NCBI RefSeq assembly: GCF_000150275.1
Contig: NW_002060946.1
Span: 7,359,855 to 7,423,854 of the forward strand
Direction of reading: 5' to 3'
Length of the DNA: 64,000 nucleotides
From: Trichoplax adhaerens
Taxonomy: Eukaryota > Placozoa > Uniplacotomia > Trichoplacea > Trichoplacidae
The notes below the pieces were generated by a model. That model was not told where the DNA came from, searched no databases, and worked only from the letters and a program-made list of their open reading frames with translations. Of this stretch, positions 49,408 to 61,224 are shown in pieces. Position 1 is the first letter of the stretch. Every line of letters begins with the position of its first letter. The position numbers and the translations under genes are program-made.

Positions 49408-49415
49408 TATATAAA
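49408..49415 (+). promoter_or_regulatory. TATA box of locus 3
   Basis: TATATAAA at the position matching 40793-40800 of copy A. The promoter of this damaged locus therefore still looks intact. Confidence 0.5.
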
Positions 49416-50354
49416 GTTTAACCCACTTGATTCGCTGTTCGTATTTTCCTGCAGTGATTAAAAAGGACAAGGTAAATTTTAATAACAAGTGGCTATATTA
49501 GATAAATTAGTTATAATTTCCGTAATTTTTTCTACCATATTTAACCCCGAAATTTAAGTGAAGTAAACGATAATGCTTTAATTCTTGCCAATGTAGGTAG
49601 AACTTAGATCATGAGTAAATAATAATATCAAGAAAACTATTTCTGTACTGATTTAGGTTTTCGATGATATCAAATTACTTTTGATCGCTTCGTTGCTTTG
49701 CTTGGCAGTAGCCGTCAAAGCTGATGAAATCCCTGCCGAAGTTGAACAATTTACTGATGAGTTAAAAGAAGATATTCCTGATGAAGATGAATCTGCGTTA
49801 AAAGAAGCAGATGAAGAAGATGAAGAATCCGCCTTGCAAGATAGAGAAGATTCAGATGAAGATGCTATAGAGGAACAAGACAATGCTGAAGTTCAGGTAT
49901 TACGTCTCCCTGGGGATTGTATCAATTAACGTTTTAAAGTTAACTTGTGGCAGTTATAAAAGGTCCAAACAATCTTAGTGTAGTATTTATCACCCTACAG
50001 TATCATGTTTACTGTAAGTAAGTGATGGCTTAATAAAAATAAATTTAGATTCAAGGGAAGTTGAATAGGTTTATGTGAGTGATAATCGAGCATTAATTGG
50101 AGTGTACTCTTTTTGTTAAAGAGGATCAGTGGAAATCGCAATTTTTCATCAGTACTTACGTTACTTTCTATCGCATTCAATAATATCAACTATGCTAATC
50201 GGCTACTACACTATTCTACACATCTAATCTATCTCCATACGCTCAACAACTCTGCTAGTAGATACTATTACAGTTAATGTTAATTCCTCTATTATACTAT
50301 TAAAGTTTCAAATTACAAAAAAGTTTTTAACATGGTTTATTTATCGCATTTTAG

Positions 50355-50408
50355 AAGTCGTGGCGTCGTCGACGTCGGAATTTTGGAAAGAACGGCGACA
50401 AAGCATAA
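50355..50408 (+). pseudogene. locus 3 cationic exon A, ends in stop
   Basis: 54 nt: K-S-W, five Arg, N-F-G-K-N-G-D-K-A then TAA directly before gtaatt. Two codons longer than the locus 2 counterpart. Confidence 0.65.
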
Positions 50409-50651
50409 GTAATTAACTTTCAATGATCAGTAATTTACATTGCTTGTACTGAATTTTTAAAATATATGGCAATTGTAATTTTTGAATGCATAACACAATT
50501 TAACAAATTGTGCTATACGACAATAAATTGCCCTACAGTTGTAATTAACATGACATAGTAATTACAATCTGCATCTTTTTTACAAATTAGTCTTGTAGCC
50601 GTTTCGATAACCATTAGCTATTAAACGAAAATTATAAATTTACAAATTTAG

Positions 50652-50711
50652 AAATGGTGGCGTCGTCAAAGATGGTACTATGGCAGAAACGGCGATAATA
50701 CTAAGGCCCAG
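50652..50711 (+). pseudogene. locus 3 cationic exon B
   Basis: 60 nt, open: K-W-W-R-R-Q-R-W-Y-Y-G-R-N-G-D-N-T-K-A-Q. Shorter Arg run than locus 2 exon B, and Gly-Arg instead of Gly-Lys. Confidence 0.65.
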
Positions 50712-51059
50712 GTAAAAGATTAGTTTCTGCTGGAATGAGTAACATTACTTTATTTTACAAGGGGTAAAATAGCTGTAAATCATTAGCAGTATATTTAAAT
50801 TTTTGGTGAATGTTTAAATCGCGCGCCTTTTTATTAGATAACACGTATAAGACCGTACGATTATAAATATCAATTTTTATCATGTTAAATTACTAGATAT
50901 TTAAATTTGTTCGATCGCGCACATTGTAATAAAATTGCCACAATAACCATATAAGATCGAGTTTACTTTTATTAAATAAACAATTATGAGATTGCAAGTA
51001 AAAATTATTGAAATAGATTTCTTATGACTGTATCTAATATATTGAATGCTTGAAAATAG

Positions 51060-51122
51060 AAATGGTGGCACCGTCGTCGCCGATATCGATATTATTATGG
51101 AAAAGATGGTGATAAAACACAG
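51060..51122 (+). pseudogene. locus 3 cationic exon C
   Basis: 63 nt, open: K-W-W-H, four Arg, Y-R-Y-Y-Y-G-K-D-G-D-K-T-Q. First Arg changed to His (CAC) by one base relative to locus 2. Confidence 0.65.
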
Positions 51123-51373
51123 GTAATATTAGCTAAAATTATAATCTTGCCTTTATGTAAAAGGAAAACTTAGATTCTGGTAAAGAGTCTTAAAATTTAG
51201 TTTATTGGTTTATAGTATAAATCTAAACATCAGTCTATCTTAACGTTAGACTTCAATTTATATTTTTACCTCAGTATATTGCACTTTATTTACTAGAGTT
51301 CCGTAAATTCTTAGATTTATAACATTAAAGTAAGCGATGTACTCTAATGTTAATTAAAATTGATATATTTCAG

Positions 51374-51425
51374 AAATGATGGCGTCGCCGTCGAAGACGT
51401 TGGTACTATGGCAAGAATGCCGAAA
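51374..51425 (+). pseudogene. locus 3 cationic exon D with nonsense
   Basis: Acceptor tttcag| is intact but codon 2 is TGA (TGG in locus 2). Downstream, one base is missing before the former stop. Confidence 0.65.
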
Positions 51426-52850
51426 CTAGATTATGGAAGAGCATGTGCTGTATTTACTATACCTACAATAGATTTTAGTATCAAAGTTACTTTCTCACTT
51501 GTTTATGATAGCAGTCATAGAGTACTTATGTCCTCAATCACAAGTTGTTCGTCTATAGAAAATCAGAAGATTAAATATTAGCAAATTGTTTATCCTACTA
51601 AATTCGCGAAATTTAATATTCTCTTTATCGCTAATTGTATTTATTCATAAGGATACCTCTTGAGTACAAAAAAGCGTTCTGTCGAATATGGTATAAAATA
51701 TTTGCGGTATTTTATATTCTGTCAGAATGACTGCCCTGTTAAAGTCTTAAACGAATAAGGAATTAATTCGACGTTAGAGTCATTCAGTTAGTAATTTAGG
51801 TATTAGATTTAACGTGATTTATTTAGCAATAGCATATTCTTCAAGGCATTGTATCTGTCTGTGATTTACATGAATATGGTATCCTTACTGCCGAATAAAG
51901 ATTGCGATTTTCGAAATTGAAAACGTCTATGATATTTTTGAAGAATAAACGTGATCACATCGTTAATGTCAATAAAGCGCATTGAGAAGAGTTAGTAAAA
52001 CAAAATTTTGTGATATGGCACATAGTTTACATTCAGTAGAAAAAGAACAATAAATGTAAAATAAAACCTTCATGATGCTATTCAGTAGTAGACTTTTATC
52101 GATTTCAAGTCGTTTTAAAACAATTAATAACCATTTCCGTGCTTTCATAACATGAATCAATGGAAGAGCTATGGATAACATCGTAGGCTTATTTGCTTTT
52201 TGAAATTTACCAGTAATTACTACGACTATACACTTCTTATCCTCCTACCTTTGTGTAGAATACATACGCGTTAATTTGAACGGGAACTTTGCTATTATCA
52301 ATAATTATTGATATTTTTATGCATAATATTGTTATGAGACATGTTGGGGCATGAAAGTCTAATCGGTTGTAGGTACTCCGACAATTATCACTGATAGCTC
52401 TTTACTATAACGTAACGTATGAACCTGGATGCAATATTAAAAGGTATAATCGTTTTACTAAATCATAACAAACATGCATTTGAGTTACTTAAGAATTGAC
52501 CATTAGGTTTTTCTTGCATTTGTAATATTTGCCGGCGAATGTTGTTTAGCTTAAAAAAATAATAATCTTATGCTGCTTCCGTTTCGTTACAAGCGATATA
52601 TTTACACCATGGAATACTAAAGACTATTTCTATATCAAAGTATACATACTAAAATCGAATGATAATCTTTCAATTAAGGATTTGCTATATTGTTTCGGTA
52701 GCTAAAGAATGCCTAGTTTGAAGCTAAGAATGAAGGTATCATTAACAGTACTGTAGTGCTGAATTAAATTTCATTCTGCAGAATAATGGTATTACCAAAG
52801 TTTCATTGCACAAAACTAGAATTACTCAAGCTCGTTAATATCTTATGAGA

Positions 52851-55159
52851 CATCTGTTGAAATAACTTGTTTACTCTCGATGCAAATAATGGGTCTTTAT
52901 ATCCTATATCGTAATTCAGAAAATTGCTTGATTTTCCCGTTTTCTTTATTATTTCCTATCTATAAATGACTTAATTAAAGGCTATAGAGTAGGTATACCT
53001 TGTTACTGTTAGTATTACATGAGAATTAATTAGTACACTAGTAAGTAAGGTAGTAATGTNTAAGCTATCATTTAGATTAACACCTTATTATTAAGCATTT
53101 TTGTTGCTCTCATAAACGGCGGAAGTTGCAATAGAAAAGTTAACCCTATTCGAAGGATATTGTATATTACTACTGTAGTAAAGCACTATGGTATGTCGCA
53201 ATTACGGTTTTGTGCTCTTGGCATGTGGGACAAGTACCTACAAATTAGCAATATCATAATACATTTAACTAAAGCTCCGAACTGCTCGCTACACGTTGTG
53301 CTCTTATATCTGATCTAGCAGTCGTACGACTATAGACTTTACAGTAAAAATCCGATGATTGGTTACAAATAAGCTTTATCACATTTCTTGGCACAGTACT
53401 CTCACTATACCGAATATAATTACAGTTGAAACTAAGCTATGATGGATATCGTACCCATTAGTAATCTCCATCCTTAATCTAGAATTATAGCAGGTATTTT
53501 TTCTGAACTATCGTCTTCCATATCAATTAATCAGCCCATTAAGTTTAAGCAATCGTTCTTACGTATTTCGGTAGCAAATAGTAAGACTTACCTAGTTCAA
53601 AATAGATAAATTAAGGTTTCTTTATACTATCATCAAATTAGCAGAATTGCAGGCTTCAGCAAAGTAGGTCTGGCTTTTCTCCACTTAAGGCCATCTCAGA
53701 CAGCCAAGTATAAGATTATGTACAATGTCTTCCATATTAGAGTTAACGTATCATTATCTGATTCATCTTAACTAGGTATTAAATCCATCTTTTACAGTCT
53801 CGAGTTAGTATGTCTACTATAGAATATCTACATTCGGGAATCTATCGCTAAATTTAGGAATTACCATCGTAACAGAATAATAGTTATCCACTTATGGTTA
53901 AAGCTATACAACGTAAATATTGAAATGACCGATCTTGGTCATACTGTATTCATTTACACTATATTTAGTAATAGAATTACATAAGAACCTAGATAACACT
54001 CGACATCCCCTTATATAGTCTAAATCCACATATTTACGTATAGCAACTACTCACGGTAATTGAATACCATGACACAAATGCATTAATTTTAATTTGAGTT
54101 AGTTAATGAATAACATATATAAGAATTATTGACTATTGTATCATGAAATAAATGAATTGAATTTTAAGTTATTGATGTGATGCTATCGGATTTAACAATG
54201 CGTAACGTATTGATAACTGTATGCATCTAATGCATTAATATTAGTTTTACATAGATAATGACCTAAAATAATTTAGCTCAATGCAAAATGACAGCGATAA
54301 TTGCTACGTATATGTGCTCGGTCACACAAATGGTACGAACATTAGAGTAGTTAAGAATGTAGTTTATTGGAAAGAATAACTTGCTCGAGAACTGGTGAAT
54401 AGTAGAATACAGCTTTAGAAAGAATAATTTGCTCGTATAGAATCCGTAGATCATACACAACTCCAGGAAAGAACAGCGTGTTATGTAAAATATTTTTATA
54501 AATTACAGTTAGAACATGTTTATAACGTATGATAACAACATGGCTAAGCAATATTGGTAATATTGTTCATTTATTAACTAAGAACTATACTGAACTTTAA
54601 TCTGAAATGAGTCATATGCCATAATATTGTAAATTAAAAAGTACACGTACGGTACGTATAGGTTTTATACGCTACGTGAAGTTTGACTAGCGTGGGCTAT
54701 ACTACTCTGTTAGAAGTTGATAACATGTCTTCAACTGCAGACTATAATCTCAAGTACGAAAAAGACAATCTCTTTGTGTTAACTTAACTACTTATATCCT
54801 TAGCCTTTTTACAACCCGAAGATCATAAATAGAAATTACTGAACAACATTTATCAACTTCTAGACTCAATATAAGAACGAAATTCTACGATTACTGTAGC
54901 TTCTTACGAAATTTAAACTGGAGCATCCTTAGTATTAATAACATGACCATACTTGTACTTGTTATTACTAGCTCCATAATGTTAATAACAGCATTACAAC
55001 TGGTGTTTACTCCTAAACTTAATTTGAGTTAGAATTTAAAGCTATTAGCTTTTAATGATATTACTAGAGATACTGTAGGTCTCATCTATATAGCGATAAT
55101 TTTATCCTCAGTACAGTCTTACAATTAAGTTTAGAGGATGTTAAAGGGCGGTAACATAC
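52851..55159. other. non-coding stretch in extra segment of copy B
   Basis: No gene. About 52880-53110 matches about 60440-60660 (shared 'ttgcttgatttt', 'ttatttcctatct'). At 54051-54072 there is a near copy of the hairpin found in the 1071-base insertion (TCACGGTA, then TACCATGA), so roughly 53.1-54.1 kb may be an old relative of that element. Base 53060 is undetermined. Confidence 0.4.
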
Positions 55160-56200
55160 CATAATTTATTGAATACTATGGAGGACTTGATCAAGTATGC
55201 TAATGAGAATCACTGAATATAACATTGTAATATCATTAAACCAGTTATTCAATACTCATAGCTTCAGCCAAGTTCTAAGCTAGGTTCATGTACAACCCAG
55301 ATGCATTGGTGCTATGGTTAACCTTTTGTATAGGCAATAGATACAAATAAATAATGATTTAGCGCTAGGGCTTATTTACGTAGAGATCGGCTGAGCTAAT
55401 TAACTCAAGGAATGACTTTTATCATTTTATATTGTATCAATTATGATCATCCTCTTGTGATGGCAAATAAAGTTTTGTCAATTAAGACTGGACTATTTAC
55501 TAGCGCTTACGCTGGCTCTGTCTTATTTGCGTTCAAATTTATATCTGAAGATTTTACGAGATAAGCCTATCGCTTTGTGCTGGTGAAATTAACATCAAGT
55601 AGAATATTTACTGTTAAAATAATAGAAATGAATTGTTTCTGAAGTTGCGATATTACAGTCAGCGTAATTAGAAACGAAGTGATATAGTGACAAGCTTAAA
55701 GTTATTTACATAGCTGATAATTTTTTCGTGATTATCGAGCCACTTTTGATTGCTGTTACATATTTACTGGCTATTATTGCCAAAGCCGACGTAGAAATAC
55801 CATCTGAAATTGAAGACATTGGCGAGGAACTAAAGAAAAATTTTCCAGAAGAAGCTGAAGAGCTACCTATAGGAGATCGCGACGTACTAAGCGTACTAGA
55901 TGAAGAAACAGAAATACTGGTAGAGCACAAAAAAAGGTATGCATAATGAGCTGTAGTACTTTGAACTGTAGTAATTCTACAAACCGTGGATGACTTAGTC
56001 ATATTTCCTTCCCACTTCAATGGAAGTTTCTATTTCTATTTATATACTACTTAGAAACCTGCACCTATGCAATATTTACCCATGTAGTTTAAATTGAGTA
56101 AGCTATAGAACCAATCATATCATTGCTCACTAGATTAATATTGGAAAGTGGAATTTAGAGCAAAACTTTTGATATTTTAATTTGTGAATGAATGTAGTGA
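55160..56200 (+). repeat. tandem duplicate of 57618-58680
   Basis: Diverged copy of the segment carrying locus 5 exon 1, offset about 2.46 kb. Both contain an exon-1 frame, and their 5' and 3' flanks align. Confidence 0.65.
55728..55946 (+). pseudogene. locus 4: exon-1 relic of the cationic-peptide family
   Basis: The frame aligns along its length with locus 5 exon 1 (leader L-L-I-A-V-T-Y-L-L-A-I-I-A-K-A, then V-E-I-P-S-E-I-E-D-I-G-E-E-L-K). The initiator position is GTG, not ATG, and no other in-frame ATG precedes the leader. No Trp/Arg exon is found between here and 57 kb, so the cationic half has been lost. Dead remnant, unless an upstream exon supplies the start. Confidence 0.65.
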
Positions 56201-57020
56201 TTTCAGCTAATTACAGTAGCTTTGTGTAGGAAATACAATGATAGTATGTAGTGTAGAACTGTATGTCTTAATAAAGTAAGTGTTGATAAGGCTAGTATGA
56301 TGAAACGGCAAATATTTAGTATGTGCTACTGTTACGAATTGCCTTTTCGAACTGGTCTTAAACGCTGTTGTCACGACTACTCGTGTCCCCAACTGACTTA
56401 GGCGACTTATTGTAGCTGAACTAACTCTCGACTACACAGATAAGCTGCCAACAGGTAATAGGTTTAAGGACTTTACTTTATTGAGATAAATCCTAGTAAA
56501 AGAACCTATTATCAATAAACAAGTATTCATTAACGCTTATTAGACTACTGGAACAAATAACAATTTATATTATTAGATATTTTAATTAACTAGGCCTTTA
56601 TTATTTCGGAGCTTGGCTCCGTAGCATCTATATAAGGCCGTAGCTGATAGCCATATTAAGTAATGTTATTAAGCAAAGTACTAATGTGATTGATGACTCT
56701 TATGTAGAGGCGCAATTGATGATAATTTGTATAAGTTGTATAGAATTGTTATCGTGGAGGCTAAGTCGATTATTTGGTTTATCTTAGCCATTTTCGACTG
56801 TTATTACGAGGGGAGAAATTGGAATTCTTCTCCGACAAACGACACAAGGACCTTAATAAAGTTAACTGTTATAAGTCAATTATACGGTGTTGACTATTTT
56901 GTATCACATCAGGGATTTGCTCGATTTTAACAGCTCAGAATTTTGAGTTGGTAGATTACGAACCTAGGGCTAATAACCCGTACACTACAATGAATTATCC
57001 CAGTATCCTTTAATTCCCTA
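56201..57020. other. extra segment, nothing recognised
   Basis: About 800 bases present after locus 4 but absent from the corresponding place after locus 5. No coding or element structure seen. Confidence 0.3.
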
Positions 57021-57535
57021 ATGACTAAAAAATAAAAGATTTTCAAGAAAGTAACTGTTACGTCTACACTCCGGAGTATTCCATACATTCATAAAAATTT
57101 TTCGTATGGCGATAGGATGAGCTTCATTTAATGTGACTTATTCGTCAAGAGTGAATGAAAGAGTTAACGTATACCGAAGGACATAATTTTTCGTTACTAG
57201 AATTACTACGCAATATATGCTGCAACTTAATTTCTTTGTATGCTATTACTTTAAAGAAATACTATACAAAGTTCAAGTAAGGTTCAAGCAAGGTTTAAGT
57301 AATAATGAATTGTATCTAGGCGTTATTTAGTTTCAAAAAATTCAACGTTATTCCTGCGGCGATTATGTATATTGTACAATAGCGTCGGATATGGGGTGAT
57401 ATTTTTTATTGTAATACACGTAGATCCTAAATTATTTAATGATGATTCAGGACTTGAAATCACAAAAGAGTTCATTGAGCTTACCGTTAACAACTGTCAA
57501 CGTTCATCTGACAGCACTAAGAAAATAGATTTTTT
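57021..57535 (+). repeat. repeat shared with 44149-44664
   Basis: Close copy of 44149-44664. The conserved open stretch runs here from 57372 to a stop at 57611 (no ATG, opening with TTG). This copy shows what the sequence next to the N gap may continue into. Confidence 0.7.
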
Positions 57536-57617
57536 CACATTTAGTAATAGATATTATACATTTTGTGTAATAAGCTTAGCTACCCCAGGTTTTGTAGCTA
57601 AAATACCGTAATTGTAT

Positions 57618-58680
57618 CGAATAGTACGAAGGATCTGGTTAGGTATACAAAAGAAAATCACTGATTGTAACATCATAATATCATAAATTCAATTATTCAT
57701 CAATAGTAATAGCTTTAGGCAAGTTCTAAGGTAGGTTTACATATAACCCCAACACATTATTGCTATTTTTAACCTATTATCTAAGCTGTAGATACTAATA
57801 AACATTAGCATGACATTAGACTTATTTACACAGAGGTCGGCTTAGCTAATTAACTAAAATACGGTAAATATATTTATTGTATACTGTATCTATTGCGACC
57901 AACCTCTTTTGAAAGCGAATAAAGTCTTGTCAGTCAAGACTGGCCTATTTACTAGTATTTAACGCCGACCCTGTCTTGGTTAGATTCAGATTCAGATCTG
58001 AAATTTTACAAGATAAAGCTAGCACTTTGTACCGACCAAATTAACATTGAGTAAAATTCTAACTTATAAAATGCTAGAAATAAATTGCTTCTGAAGTTTC
58101 GATATTGCAGTCAGTGTAATTAGCAGCGAAGTGATATAGTGACAAACTTAAATTTAATTACATGACTGATAATTTTTTCATTGCTTGTTGATTTACCGTT
58201 AGCTTTGCCATAATGAACATCAAGTTACTTTTGATCGCTTCTGTGTTTTTACTGGTTACTATTACCAAAGCCGATGAAGAAATACCGTCGGATATTGAAG
58301 AGATTACCGAGGAACTAAAGGACAATCTACCAGAAGAAGGTGAAGAGCTTTCGGTAGATAATCGCGACGAACTAGATATACCAAATGAAGAGGTAGAAAT
58401 AGCACTTAAAGGAAAGGTAGGCGGAATGAACTGTAGTACTTTGAATTGAAGTAATTGTACAAACTGTGGGTGATTTACTGATATTTCTTAACGCTACATT
58501 ATAAATTTCTATTGCTACTTGCTTAATATATAAACACCTGCATCTATGCAATATTTACCCGTACAGTCTAAGTTGATTAATCTCTAGACACAATCATATT
58601 AATGTTTGCTAGATTTACAAAGGAATGTGAAATTTAGAACATGACCGATAATATTTTGATTTATGAATGAAATATTACAG
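57618..58680 (+). repeat. tandem duplicate of 55160-56200
   Basis: Contains locus 5 exon 1. The 3' side continues into a diverged copy of the 57021 repeat at about 58690-59010. Confidence 0.6.
58213..58416 (+). CDS. locus 5 exon 1: signal peptide and acidic propiece
   Basis: 68 codons, ATG to AAG|gtaggc, phase 0. The unspliced frame would stop at 58449. The acceptor-like 'ttag' at about 58198-58202 before the ATG suggests a leader intron as in locus 2. Confidence 0.75.
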
Positions 58681-60066
58681 TTTCATTTAATTCCCTTGCG
58701 ATTAAAACATAAAAGGACTTTCAAGTAAATAAGTCCTAAAGTTAACACGCTGAAATATTCCAAACGATCTGTAAAAACATTTTCGTAAAGCGATAAGATG
58801 AGATTCGTTTATTTCGATTTATTCATGAAGAGTGAATAAAAGAATTTACATGTGCCAAATAGCATAATTTTTCGTTACTAGAATTGCAGCCTAGTATAAA
58901 GCTTAATCTGTATGATATTAAATTAATGGAAAACTATACAATAGTTCAAGTAAGGCTCAAATACTAAAAAACTGTATCTGGGCATTATTCAAATTTACAA
59001 ATTTTGATGGATCGCCTTTTGTGATCATGTACAATCTCTTCAGATTGGGAGTGATATATCTATTGTCATACAGTTCTATCATGCCGTTCTCAATTACTTT
59101 ACTGTTAGTACAGTATTGATAGAAAGTCTTTCAATAAAGATCAACTCGTAGTCCTACTTCATATGTATAATTCTTATCATTTATGCAGTAACTATTTTCC
59201 GATAAGGTATTTGTATGCGACCATCGTTCTAAATATTGATTTATACGGTGAAACGGTATTGCTTTGCTGGAATGAATTAGACTGTAATTATTGATTTTAT
59301 ATTAGACTGTTTGCTGCACAGACAATTTTGAGTTTATAAATTATTTATGTCTACGCTGGCTATATAAATATTTACAAAGTTACTAAATAGACATCTATTG
59401 CGATTAAACCACGATTTTCTCATATAATATGAGATAATATGCCCTTAATAAAAATAGGTAATCCAACTTTAATGCAGTACGTGCACACCTTATTTTTGAG
59501 TTACTTCGTAGTAGTTGATAGCCTTTGCTAGTATGCCAGCTGTAATAATAGACTGACTATATATGAACACCTCAATCATTTGACCTTTAGAAATGGTGGG
59601 GTCGTCGCCGACGACGATTTAGCTACTATACTAAGAGTGATCAAGAACCTGAACAGCAAAAGGTACCGTTATCAGATAGAAACGTCTTTTACAGCATTAA
59701 ACCTGAATAAATTTCATTATTCTGAATGCATGCACTGTTACTGTGGGTTTACCAAATCCATTTTTTTATTAACATCAAAATTCAAACTTTAGAAATGGTG
59801 GGGTCGTCGCCGTCGACGATTTAGTTACTATGTAAAGAATGGTCAAGGACCTGAACAGCAAAAGGTACTGATATCAGATAGAAACGTCTTTAACGGCATT
59901 AAAACTTATATATTTCATTATTCTAAACGCATGCATTGCTATTGAGCATTTACAAAATCGTTTTGTTTATTCCCATCAATAATTTTAACTTTAGAAATGG
60001 TGGGGTCGTCGCCGACGACGATTTAACTATTATGGTAAGAATGGCGAAAATCCTGAGCAGCAATAG
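58213..60066 (+). CDS. locus 5: secreted precursor with three Trp/Gly/Arg cationic units
   Basis: Exons: 58213-58416, 59591-59662, 59793-59864, 59995-60066. All phase 0, total 420 nt including TAG (139 residues). Residues 1-20 are a signal peptide (M-N-I-K-L-L-L-I-A-S, as in locus 2). Residues 21-68 hold 20 Asp/Glu against 4 Lys/Arg (net -16). Each of the three 72-nt exons encodes K-W-W-G-R5-F-(S/N)-Y-Y followed by a polar tail with P-E-Q-Q; the net charges +5, +7 and +5 sum to +17. Only the last unit has Gly-Lys after Tyr-Tyr. The first intron is long (1174 bases). The W-G-R core resembles locus 1, while the leader and propiece resemble locus 2, so the family is one. Function is not known; cationic host-defence peptide precursor is the preferred reading. 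Confidence 0.78.
59591..59662 (+). CDS. locus 5 cationic exon A
   Basis: 72 nt: K-W-W-G, five Arg, F-S-Y-Y-T-K-S-D-Q-E-P then E-Q-Q-K. Acceptor cctttag|, donor AAG|gtaccg. Confidence 0.75.
59793..59864 (+). CDS. locus 5 cationic exon B
   Basis: 72 nt, starting exactly 202 bases after exon A: K-W-W-G, five Arg, F-S-Y-Y-V-K-N-G-Q-G-P then E-Q-Q-K. Acceptor actttag|, donor AAG|gtactg. Confidence 0.75.
59995..60066 (+). CDS. locus 5 cationic exon C, terminal
   Basis: 72 nt, again exactly 202 bases on: K-W-W-G, five Arg, F-N-Y-Y-G-K-N-G-E-N-P then E-Q-Q and TAG. In A and B the corresponding codon is AAG at the donor, so a codon change turned a donor-adjacent codon into the stop. Confidence 0.75.
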   Translation, partial: KWWGRRRRRFNYYGKNGENPEQQ

Positions 60067-60069
60067 GTA

Positions 60070-61224
60070 CACGATTCTAACGTAATTTACACCATTAAAC
60101 CTAAATAAGCTATTCATTATAATTTTGTACGGATGCAACATTTTGCTAGTGATAAATTATTTGCGTGAAATAATTTTTAACTTAATTAAAGAGTGCTGCA
60201 GACTCTCTGATTAAGTAAACATATATTCGATTCTTAGAATGCATAATTTTGTAGATCTAGTCATAGCTAGTTTATATATTCATATTTAATCGTATATCTT
60301 TTAAGATTTTTTGTAAGTTGAAAAAAAGCGACAGATAAAGGATACGGCTAAAAATTTATTAGATTTTATGCTGATAATCTGACAGTATTCTCTTTCTAGG
60401 GTAACGCTCTCAGTGCTGATAATGGACCTTTTCTATAAATCCTGTACTGTAATTCGGAGAATTGGCTACTTGCTTGATTTTTCCACTTTCTATATTATTT
60501 CCTATCTCTATAAGTGACTTCATTAACGCGTATACTGTAAGCATATCTTGGTACTGTTAACGTTAAATGAGAATTTAATGACTACGCTAGCAAGTAAAAT
60601 CATAATACGAAGTCCATCACTTAAATTAATGCCTTTATTATACCTACTGTAAACGCATAATAGACTATCATTAGAGAAAGTTCTTATCGTATTAACTTTA
60701 AAGGTGCGCGTTTTAAATCATAATTTAAAAAATTTACTTGAGGATCTTTAGGAAACGTCAATAAAGTACTTGAAATAATTTAAAGGCGCTTATGCTTTAT
60801 TGTATATTTGCTCAAATATACACCCGATATTGATATACTATTAACAATGAAGGAGCAAGTATAGCTAACGAGTTACTCCGACTATCGTCTTAGCTGAGAT
60901 AATTGCTCCTTTAATTATAATTCACAGATCAATTTAGTAACCTGAGGTTAAATAATGCTTTTTTCACTGAATATAACGCTAAATGCAGTCAAGAACTTGC
61001 AATATCGTAGTGCACGTACCACGTAGATCCTAAATTATTTCCTGATGATTTAGGACTTGTAATCTTTATAACATTTCGCATTGACGTCTTAAAATCAGTT
61101 TTGTGCCATAGGCAATGATTGCAGTACGATTTATACTTATCTAGACTACAAAATTATGTTCTTTGCTTGAGATCTAAATATGATCTTACTAGACATATTA
61201 TCATCTAGATCAACGTTAATTTCT
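60070..61224. other. 3' flank of locus 5
   Basis: Non-coding. About 60440-60660 matches about 52880-53110, and about 60990-61070 is a diverged relative of 44530-44600. No further Trp/Arg exon seen. Confidence 0.4.

Larger units (their letters stand above)
49664..51425 (+). pseudogene. locus 3: decayed copy of the locus 2 precursor
   Basis: Exons corresponding to locus 2 lie at 49664-49896, 50355-50408, 50652-50711, 51060-51122 and from 51374. Damage: one base is missing just after the ATG at 49664, so the signal peptide is out of frame with that ATG, and the upstream frame is closed by TAG. The last codon of the second exon is TAA where locus 2 has CAA. In the last exon the second Trp codon is TGA, and a one-base loss removes the original stop. 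The propiece is otherwise nearly unchanged, splice borders are kept, and the third and fourth exons remain open (K-W-W-R-R-Q-R-W-Y-Y-G-R and K-W-W-H-R4-Y-R-Y-Y-Y-G-K). Recent pseudogene, or an allele with sequencing errors; the three independent hits favour real decay. Confidence 0.7.
44715..52850 (+). repeat. segmental duplication, copy B
   Basis: Second copy of block A, containing the damaged locus 3. It differs from A by a 1071-base insertion at 45921-46991 and by many small changes. It ends about 52850, where copies A and B part. Confidence 0.85.
59581..60070 (+). repeat. 202-base tandem exon repeat, three units
   Basis: Exon plus intron is repeated three times with exact 202-base spacing between exon starts (59591, 59793, 59995). 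Introns also align ('gatanagaaacgtctttnacngcattaaa', 'ttcattattct'). A clear recent amplification of a single peptide-coding exon. Confidence 0.8.
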
